Assembly: GCF_902459695.1 (NCBI RefSeq)
Contig: NZ_CABPRZ010000002.1
Location: forward strand, 310,001-374,000
Source: Pandoraea terrae
GTDB lineage: Bacteria > Pseudomonadota > Gammaproteobacteria > Burkholderiales > Burkholderiaceae
Direction: 5' to 3'
DNA length: 64,000 nucleotides
Under the pieces are notes generated by a model. It saw only the letters and a program-made list of their open reading frames with translations, had not been told where the DNA came from and ran no database searches. Shown one piece after another: positions 59,001 to 64,000 of the stretch (position 1 is the first letter of the stretch; the number at the start of each line of letters is the position of its first letter). Both the position numbers and the translations under genes were made by a program.

Positions 59001-59272
59001 TCGAGGCGAGCCGCTTGCGTCTGCGCCCCATCCTGATGACGTCGATCGCCTTCATCATGGGTGTGGTGCCGCTCGTGACATCGACGGGCGCCGGTTCGGA
59101 AATGCGTCACGCCATGGGTGTCGCGGTGTTCTTCGGGATGCTCGGCGTGACCGGCTTCGGCCTGATGATGACCCCCGTGTTCTACGTACTGTTGCGCACG
59201 ATGGCTGGCAAGCGCGCGCTGCATAGCGCCCATGCGCCGACGGTCCCGGCCAACGTCACGGCTGAAGTTTGA
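56087..59272 (+). CDS. bpeF: RND multidrug efflux pump (BpeF/CeoB/MexF-like)
   Basis: A 1061-residue HAE1-family RND transporter with 12 TM helices. The N-terminal signature MNISKFFIDRPIFAGVLS and pump motif LAIGIVVDDAIVVVENVERN (TM4 Asp pair used in proton relay) identify it. Porter-domain and docking-domain sequences are full-length. It exports drugs using proton-motive force. In Burkholderia this class confers resistance to chloramphenicol, fluoroquinolones and trimethoprim (family knowledge). Confidence 0.95.
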   Translation: MNISKFFIDRPIFAGVLSIVTLLAGLIAVFQLPISEYPEVVPPSVVVHAQYPGANPKVIAETVAAPLEEQINGVENMLYMQSQANSDGNLTTTVTFRLGTDPDKAQQLVQNRVSQALPRLPEDVQRLGVTTIKSSPTLTMVVHLISPNDRYDMTYLRNYALINVKDRLSRINGVGEVQLWGAGDYSMRVWLDPAKVAERGMTASDVVKAIREQNVQVAAGVIGASPSLPGTPLQLNVNARGRLTSEDEFRDIILKTSPDGAVTHLRDVARVQLDASQYGLRSLLDNKPAVALAINQSPGANSLRISDQVREAMKELQADMPPGVEYRIVYDPTQFVRSSIKAVVHTLLEAIALVVLVVIVFLQTWRASIIPLLAVPVSIIGTFALLLGFGYSINALSLFGMVLAIGIVVDDAIVVVENVERNIASGLSPKEATYQAMREVSGPIIAIALTLVAVFVPLAFMSGLTGQFYKQFAMTIAISTVISAFNSLTLSPALSALLLKSHHDKPDWLTRQMNRLFGRFFAAFNRVFHRGSEQYGRGVTRVISRKAVMMAIYLVLLGGTVLMSKVVPGGFVPAQDKEYLVAFAQLPTGASLDRTEKVIRDMTDIALKQPGVQSAVAFPGLSVNGFTNSSSAGIVFVTLKPFSERHDKTLSAGAIAGTLNGKFSQMKDSFIAVFPPPPVLGLGTLGGFKLQVEDRGAVGYEALNAATQAFIKKASQTKELGPTFSSYQIDVPQLNVDLDRVKAKQLGVPVTDVFDTMQIYLGSLYVNDFNQFGRVYQVRVQADAPYRAHADDIGLLKTRNGNGEMVPLSSLVKVSPTYGPEMVVRYNGFTAADINGGPAPGYSSGQAQAAVERIAAQTLPHGVKFEWTDLTFQQILAGNSAMWVFPISVLLVFLVLAAQYESLTLPLAVIMIVPMSILSALFGVWLTRGDNNIFTQIGLMVLVGLSAKNAILIVEFARELELQGRTALQAAIEASRLRLRPILMTSIAFIMGVVPLVTSTGAGSEMRHAMGVAVFFGMLGVTGFGLMMTPVFYVLLRTMAGKRALHSAHAPTVPANVTAEV

Positions 59273-59283
59273 GGAATCGAATC

Positions 59284-60816
59284 ATGAAGACGATGTGGAT
59301 GAAACGCGGCTTCGGCGTCTCCGGGCTGCTTGGCGCCCTGCTGGTGGTTGCCGGCTGCTCGATGGCCCCGACCTATGAAACCCCGGCCGTCTCAATGCCG
59401 ACGGCATTCAAGGAAGCGGCGCTCGCCTCGCACGAAGCGGGCACGTGGAAACCGGCGCAGCCGTCGGAAGCCGTCGCGCGCGGCGAATGGTGGAAGGCAT
59501 TCGGCGACGCCACCCTCGACAGGCTCGAGACCGAGGCGCTTGCCGCCAACCAGAGCTTGAAGGCGGCGGCAGCGCGCGTGAAGGAAGCGCGCGGTGTACA
59601 GCAGCAAGCGCGCGCCGGCCTCTTCCCGAAGATCGATGCGGGCTTCGGTCCCACGCGCGAGAAAGCGTCGCCGGCCTCGCAAGGCTTGCCGGCCGACGGC
59701 AACGTTGCGCCGCAGACGCTGTGGCGCGCGCAAGCCACCGTCGCGTACGAGGTCGATCTGTTCGGCCGTGTTTCGGACAGTATCGCCGCCGCACGCGCTG
59801 ACGCCGATCAAAGCGAAGCGCTATTCCGTTCGGTGCAATTGGCATTGCAGGCCGACGTCGCGCAGAACTACTTCAACTTGCGCGAACTCGATGCTGAACA
59901 GGATCTGTTCACGCGCACCGTGACGTTGCGGGCGGAGGCCCTGAAGCTGGTACAGCGGCGCTTTGAGGAAGGCGATATCGGCGAGCTCGACGTTGCCCGC
60001 GCCAAGGCCGAACTGGCGACCGCGCAGTCGGATGCGCTGGCGGTGGCGCGTTTGCGTGCCGCGTCCGAACATAGTCTCGCAATCTTGCTCGGCAAGACGC
60101 CGGCCGAGTTTGACATGCCGGCGCGGCCGCTCGTGCCTGTCGGCGTGCAGATTCCGGCGGGCCTGCCATCCGCATTGCTGGAGCGCCGCCCCGATATCGC
60201 TGCGGCCGAGCGTGCGATGGCCGCCGCCAACGCGCGCATTGGTGTCGCCAAGTCGGCGTTCTTCCCGTCGCTGTCGTTGACGGGGGCAGGCGGGTTCGAG
60301 GCGGGCTCGCTTGGCGACCTGTTCAAGTGGTCGAGCCGCACGTTCCTGCTCGGGCCGCTCGCGGGCACGATGCTGTCGCTGCCGATCTTTGACGGCGGCG
60401 CGCGCAGCGGCAACCTGGCGCGTGCGCGTGCGCAGTACGAGGAGGATGTGGCGAACTATCGGCAGCAGGTGCTCGTTGCGTTCCAGGAGGTCGAGGACAA
60501 CCTGTCGAACCTGCGTTTGCTTTCTGATCAGACGCGCGCGCAAGGCGACGCGGTGAAGGCCTCGAACCGGGCGGCGCAACTGTCGCGCACGCAGTATCAG
60601 GAGGGTTCGATCAGCTATCTGGAAGTCATCGATGCGGAACGGTCGGTGCTTCAGTCGCAACGTAGCGCGGTGCAGTTGGCGGGCGCGCAAGCGGTGTCGA
60701 CCGTCAACCTGATCCGCGCGCTCGGCGGCGGCTGGGGTGATGCGGGCGGGCCGGCAACGTCCCCGCAGCAATCGGCGCCGCAAAGTCTCACGCCGGCAAC
60801 GGTCGCGGCACGCTGA
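59284..60816 (+). CDS. oprC: Outer-membrane efflux lipoprotein (OprC/OpcM/OprN-like)
   Basis: A 510-residue TolC-family lipoprotein. The lipobox LVVAGC places the acylated Cys at residue 25. Two homologous outer-membrane-efflux repeats follow, with the first marked by WWKAFGDATLDRLE. The C-terminal tail is Pro/Gln/Ser-rich. It forms the outer-membrane exit duct of the BpeEF pump. I use ATG 59284; a TTG at 59269 overlaps bpeF. A hairpin at 60895-60916 follows the gene. Confidence 0.93.
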   Translation: MKTMWMKRGFGVSGLLGALLVVAGCSMAPTYETPAVSMPTAFKEAALASHEAGTWKPAQPSEAVARGEWWKAFGDATLDRLETEALAANQSLKAAAARVKEARGVQQQARAGLFPKIDAGFGPTREKASPASQGLPADGNVAPQTLWRAQATVAYEVDLFGRVSDSIAAARADADQSEALFRSVQLALQADVAQNYFNLRELDAEQDLFTRTVTLRAEALKLVQRRFEEGDIGELDVARAKAELATAQSDALAVARLRAASEHSLAILLGKTPAEFDMPARPLVPVGVQIPAGLPSALLERRPDIAAAERAMAAANARIGVAKSAFFPSLSLTGAGGFEAGSLGDLFKWSSRTFLLGPLAGTMLSLPIFDGGARSGNLARARAQYEEDVANYRQQVLVAFQEVEDNLSNLRLLSDQTRAQGDAVKASNRAAQLSRTQYQEGSISYLEVIDAERSVLQSQRSAVQLAGAQAVSTVNLIRALGGGWGDAGGPATSPQQSAPQSLTPATVAAR

Positions 60817-60894
60817 TCGTCATTGCGAAGGCCCTGCGGTCGTGCGAGCGGCCAGGATGGATGCAATCAGCAATCCGAATGTTAGGATGGTGGC

Positions 60895-60916
60895 GTCAGC
60901 CGGCCTGCCGGCTGAC
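60895..60916. repeat. Hairpin downstream of the efflux operon
   Basis: Perfect 9-bp arms GTCAGCCGG/CCGGCTGAC with a 4-nt loop. No T-run follows, so it is at best a weak or factor-dependent terminator of the operon, or an mRNA-stabilising stem. Confidence 0.55.
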
Positions 60917-60974
60917 CGCGGGTGTACCCGAACACCATTCCCGGTCTTCCGACCGCATCGACAGGGAGCCTTCG

Positions 60975-61445
60975 ATGACAACGCGACGTGCACTTCTGGC
61001 GCTCTTCACGGCAACGGCCACCGCCGGACTCGCCGGCATATCGACATTCGTCCAGGCGCAAGGCGGACCGCAGACACTGCCGTCTGGCCCGGGCCGTCCC
61101 GGCGGGCGCCCTCCCGGAAACGGCGGGGGCCGACCGCCCGGGCACGGCGGACGCCCTCCTGGACACGGTGGCCGGCCACCGGGCCACGGCGGGCGCCCTC
61201 CCATCCATGGTCGTCCACCGCCCCGCCCTCCGTTTCCGGCACCGCCGCCGTGGGCACACAAGCCATGGCGCCGGGGCGATAGGATTCCGTATGATTACCG
61301 CGGCCGCAATTACGTGATCGAAAACTGGCGCCCCTATGGCCTGCCGCCGCCACCGTATGGCTACCAATGGGTCGGCGTGGGCAGCGATTACCTTCTGATA
61401 TCCGTTCGGAGCGGCATCATCGCCCAGATTGTCATCGGGCGCTGA
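60975..61445 (+). CDS. RcnB-like periplasmic protein with Gly/Pro/His/Arg-rich repeat
   Basis: A 156-residue exported protein. Signal peptide to about residue 28 (ending QAQ). Residues 38-80 are an imperfect tandem of GGRPPGHG units, rich in Gly, Pro, His and Arg. The C-terminal 60 residues (RRGDRIPYDYRGRNYVIENWRPYGLPPPPYGYQWVGVGSDYLLISVRSGIIAQIV) match the RcnB family implicated in nickel/cobalt homeostasis. The His-rich repeat could bind metal (inference). AGGGAG is 6 nt before ATG 60975. Confidence 0.85.
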   Translation: MTTRRALLALFTATATAGLAGISTFVQAQGGPQTLPSGPGRPGGRPPGNGGGRPPGHGGRPPGHGGRPPGHGGRPPIHGRPPPRPPFPAPPPWAHKPWRRGDRIPYDYRGRNYVIENWRPYGLPPPPYGYQWVGVGSDYLLISVRSGIIAQIVIGR

Positions 61446-61474
61446 TACCTTCGGGGCCGGCAGTGTGTCGCTTG

Positions 61475-61819
61475 CGTATCGATGCTCGCACCGGCTGCAA
61501 CTGCCCGTCTTGCCTATGGGTGCTCACGCCGGCCGCAGCATTGACCCGCTTTCCGCTCCCGACAGAACACACGTACGCGGAAAGCGGGTCAACGCTCCGG
61601 CGAACCGCCACCGTTCCGTCGACACACTGCCTCAAGCCACCCAATGCTTGCCCCAGTCTGACACTACCGCCGTCTTCACCAGCCGCTCCACGCGGCATGC
61701 CGATTCCCGGACTCGCTCTCGAGGGACCGGCGTCGACTCCGATAATCGTCATGCCGTGACACCCCGGCGGTCCACTCAGCCCCCGCGGCCTCGGGGCCGT
61801 AAACCGAACGTGGGTTTCG
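61475..61819 (+). repeat. Long inverted repeat, copy A
   Basis: About 345 bp, roughly 95% identical by eye to the reverse complement of copy B. It contains the hairpin at 61541-61592. It flanks the SUMF1-like fragment on its 3' side. Confidence 0.88.
61541..61592. repeat. Perfect 16-bp-arm hairpin within copy A
   Basis: Arms TTGACCCGCTTTCCGC and GCGGAAAGCGGGTCAA separated by 20 nt. Repeated in copy B at 62962-63013. No T-run, so not a classical terminator. Confidence 0.9.
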
Positions 61820-61908
61820 ACGCACCACTGCGTATCACGCGGTGCCGTTCATCCGCGACGACGTCGGGCGCGCTTCTCGCGTATGAGATCCCCCGGTCAA
61901 AAGTACCA

Positions 61909-62628
61909 TCACTTCACTCCCGCAACCGGTCGAGCCAGATTCACGGCGCAACGCACCGTGTGCGTCGCCGGTAGCCCCGGCCCCATCTCCCACGTATCAA
62001 GATTTCTCCCGGTAATCATGGGGTCACGGGAAAACCGGTTGAGAACCCCGCCTGACGGATAGTCGCCTTCCGCATAGCCGCGTTCGACCCGCTTCGTGCC
62101 GCTCGCCGGCCCCTTGGGATCCCGCTCGGGGCTCACCTGGTAATACGAAGCGTCATACCGGTCCTGCATCCACTCCCAACCGTTCGAACTCATGTCATAG
62201 AATCCCAGCGGATTCGGCGGAAACATGCCCACCGGATTGAGGGCCGTGCGCCAGACGGCCCCCTGACCTGTCGGATGACCTTTCACCACTGGGCTCAGCA
62301 ACTTTTCCTGCTCGTAAGAAGGGGCATTGCGTCCGATATCGAGATGGCCGTTGTCCGTCGCCCAGATGAAGTTTTGCCCACCGCTGCGCGCTGCGTACTC
62401 CCATTGCGCCTCCGTCGACAAATCGAACGGCACGCCGGTGGCCAAGGCGGCATCGATTCGCTGGATGAGGAATTCGTTCATGCGTTCTTTGAGCAACTCG
62501 AAGAACTCGCGAGCACTGCGCATGAACTTTCGGCGCAAATCTTCGAGCAGCGGAACCACTTCATCGAGCGTGCGCAGCCGCTTGCCGCGTAACGCCCGCC
62601 CGCAGCGGCCGCTTTGCCCGGATGGCAT
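61909..62628 (-). pseudogene. C-terminal SUMF1-like (formylglycine-generating enzyme fold) fragment
   Basis: A 239-residue frame. From about residue 65, the SUMF1/FGE fold is evident: LSTEAQWEYAARSGGQ, GFYDMSSNGWEWMQDRYDASYY and TVRCAVN. The fold's N-terminal third is missing, and the first 60 residues (Arg-rich, then coiled-coil-like) are not the usual SUMF1 N-terminus. The RGGSW-type segment reads RVERGYAEGD, so the classical cysteine-based FGE activity is unlikely. It lies between long inverted repeats. Likely a truncated paralogue; a short functional gene cannot be excluded. Confidence 0.62.
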
Positions 62629-62734
62629 CTCATCCGGGCGGTTATCGATGCGTTACCGCCCAGACCTTCGCGATAAGGCCGGAATACACCGAGGGTTTCA
62701 ACGAACCGGGGCGCATCGTGCGGTGCCGGCACAT

Positions 62735-63082
62735 CGAAACCCGCGTTCGGTTTACGGCCCCGAGGCCGCGGGGGCTGTGTGGACCGCCGAGGTGTCACGG
62801 CATGACGATTATCGGAGTCGACGCCGGTCCCTCGAGAGCGAGTCCGGGAATTGGCATGCCGCGTGGAGCGACTGGTGAAGACGGCTGTCGCGTCAGACTG
62901 GGGCAAGCATTGGGCGGCTTGAGGCGGTGTGTCGACGGAACGATGGCGGTTCGCCGGAGCGTTGACCCGCTTTCCGCGTACGTGTGTTCTGTCGGGAGCG
63001 GAAAGCGGGTCAATGCTGCGGCCGGCGTGAGCATCAATAGGCAAGACGGGCAGTTGCGGCCGGCGCGAGCATCAATGGCAAG
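62735..63082 (-). repeat. Long inverted repeat, copy B
   Basis: About 345 bp, the reverse complement of copy A. Contains the same 16-bp-arm hairpin. It flanks the SUMF1-like fragment on its 5' side. Confidence 0.88.
62962..63013. repeat. Perfect 16-bp-arm hairpin within copy B
   Basis: TTGACCCGCTTTCCGC at 62962-62977 and GCGGAAAGCGGGTCAA at 62998-63013 around a 20-nt loop, as in copy A. Confidence 0.9.
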
Positions 63083-63193
63083 CCCGGCGGCAGACGGCAC
63101 TAGTAAAAAGGCAAGAAAGCCCCCATCCGAAAACGCATTCCCGCCATGCCTCAAGCACCCCCGCCCTTTCCATATCCCGAAAATTACATCACA

Positions 63194-63239
63194 ATACGAT
63201 ATTTTTTCGCAGACACCCCCATTTCAAGAAATACGATAT
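63194..63239 (+). promoter_or_regulatory. AT-rich region with duplicated ATACGATAT before the HPP gene
   Basis: ATACGATAT occurs at 63194-63202 and again at 63231-63239 in an otherwise GC-rich region, 70-110 nt before the HPP start. It could be a regulator binding site or a promoter; no known consensus was recognised with certainty. Confidence 0.45.
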
Positions 63240-63307
63240 ATCATGCACGAAATATCATCCAGGCCTCCCGCCAAGGACAGGGGCCTTCGACATTGGAGCA
63301 ACATGGC

Positions 63308-64000
63308 ATGGTGACGTTTTCGGACATCCGGCGCTGGTTGACCGGCTTCGCGCCCGCAGTGGCGCCGGTTCGATGGTCCGAGCGCCTGCGCGCAGGGTTC
63401 GGCGCACTCGTCGGTATCGCCCTCACGGGCGGGTCGATGCATTGGCTGCTCGGCCCGGCGGCGAGCATTCCATGGCTGGTCGCCCCCATGGGCGCCTCGG
63501 CCGTACTCCTGTTCGGCGTACCGGCCAGCCCCCTTGCACAACCGTGGTCAATCCTCGGCGGTAACCTGATTGCCGCCACCGTCGGTGTCGCCTGCGCAAA
63601 CTATTTCGGATCGCCCGTTCCCGCCGCCGCCGCCGCAGTCGGCGTCACCATCGCGCTGATGTTCACTTTCCGGTGCGTCCACCCGCCTTCAGGGGCTGTC
63701 GCGCTGACCGCCGTCCTCGGCGGCCCGTCGGTCCACGCACTCGGTTTCGGGTTCGTGCTCGAACCGATCGCCGTGCAATCCGTCGCCCTGCTGGGTACCG
63801 CGATCCTTTACCACGCGCTGACCGGCCACCGGTATCCGCATGCCGCAGTTCGCCCCGCCACACCGACCCCGAAACCCGTCATGATGACGCCGATTCCGGT
63901 CCTGCTTGAAGACGTCGAAGCCGTGCTCGCACGCCGCGAAGACATGCTCGACATCGACCCGAACGACCTGGCCACGCTGCTGCGTGATACCCAGCGCGAA
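63308..64000 (+). CDS. HPP family membrane protein (possibly with C-terminal CBS domain), cut by the right edge
   Basis: 231 residues visible. HPP-family motifs are VAPMGASAVLLFGVPASPLAQPWSILGGN and FRCVHPPSGAVALTAVLGG, in a four-helix membrane domain (about 25-180). Cyanobacterial HPP proteins transport nitrite (from memory); the substrate here is unknown. The end of the visible part (VMMTPIPVLLEDVEAVLARREDMLDIDPNDL) is the linker that often leads to CBS domains. ATG 63308 is used, with GGAG 9 nt upstream; the product is M-V-T-F-S. Confidence 0.9.
   Translation, partial: MVTFSDIRRWLTGFAPAVAPVRWSERLRAGFGALVGIALTGGSMHWLLGPAASIPWLVAPMGASAVLLFGVPASPLAQPWSILGGNLIAATVGVACANYFGSPVPAAAAAVGVTIALMFTFRCVHPPSGAVALTAVLGGPSVHALGFGFVLEPIAVQSVALLGTAILYHALTGHRYPHAAVRPATPTPKPVMMTPIPVLLEDVEAVLARREDMLDIDPNDLATLLRDTQRE

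Larger units (their letters stand above)
61446..61908. other. Non-coding region holding inverted-repeat copy A
   Basis: A 463-bp region between the RcnB-like gene and the SUMF1-like fragment. Most of it is inverted-repeat copy A. ORFs here are repeated in copy B in reverse and look spurious. Confidence 0.6.
62629..63307. other. Non-coding region with inverted-repeat copy B and an AT-rich promoter patch
   Basis: A 679-bp region without convincing genes. It contains copy B (62735-63082), an imperfect tandem duplication of a GCGGCCGGCG unit (63019-63090) and an AT-rich block at 63175-63250 just before the HPP gene. Confidence 0.6.

Noticed and set aside
61429-61974. A protein encoded across inverted-repeat copy A
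   Set aside because: The frame is duplicated in reverse in copy B and includes the hairpin; no RBS, no domain. Interpreted as repeat DNA.

Overview
The window is a high-GC, densely packed chromosomal segment of a betaproteobacterium, almost certainly Burkholderiaceae. Evidence is the min and tig-clpP-clpX-lon-hupB gene orders, a bpeT-llpE-bpeEF-oprC type efflux locus, and a cyanophycin locus with two synthetase genes. Pandoraea or a close relative is my best guess (inference). Both ends cut through genes: a multifunctional fatty-acid oxidation protein on the left and an HPP-family membrane protein on the right.

Left third (1-24 kb): a leftward block holds an acyl-CoA ligase, a Liv-type ABC importer (livHMGF, no binding protein present, Arg instead of Lys in the LivF Walker A) and a hydratase/3-hydroxyacyl-CoA dehydrogenase. 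Rightward housekeeping genes follow: selO, msrB, yciB, a bolA-like gene and a parvulin isomerase. Then come purL (leftward), dadA, nnr and pgi, the divergent ybbA/tesA pair whose start codons overlap, and ppiD.

Middle (24-43 kb): tRNA-Asp and tRNA-Val, hupB, lon (with a candidate sigma-32 promoter), clpX, clpP and tig all read leftward. A TetR regulator with a clear promoter and a 22-bp palindromic operator precedes fadE. minCDE follows, then three small genes, two of which (54 and 52 codons, tandem single-TM proteins) are very short. An SDR protein without the YxxxK motif and rdgC complete this part. The cyanophycin locus begins with a DUF1854 protein and an unusual ABC exporter on the minus strand.

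Right third (43-64 kb): two cyanophycin synthetase paralogues lie in tandem; one keeps the canonical N-terminal domain and the other the canonical Mur-ligase motifs. Next is the most novel part of the window, 48.4-51.5 kb on the minus strand. It encodes a collagen-like protein built of Gly-X-Gln triplets, a PP-loop ATPase with CxxC pairs, a putative 2OG-Fe(II) oxygenase (DUF6445-like) and a 121-residue protein. Three of the four proteins share an ungapped N-terminal motif (LxxEQxxx(I/L)xxxxG), which suggests a common recognition tag in a protein-modification or surface-assembly system. cysK is divergent from it. The salicylate/antibiotic efflux-type operon (LysR, LlpE-like hydrolase with Asp in the nucleophile position, MFP, RND pump, outer-membrane factor) follows, then an RcnB-like protein. 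Last is a SUMF1-like fragment flanked by about 345-bp inverted repeats that each carry a perfect 16-bp-arm hairpin.
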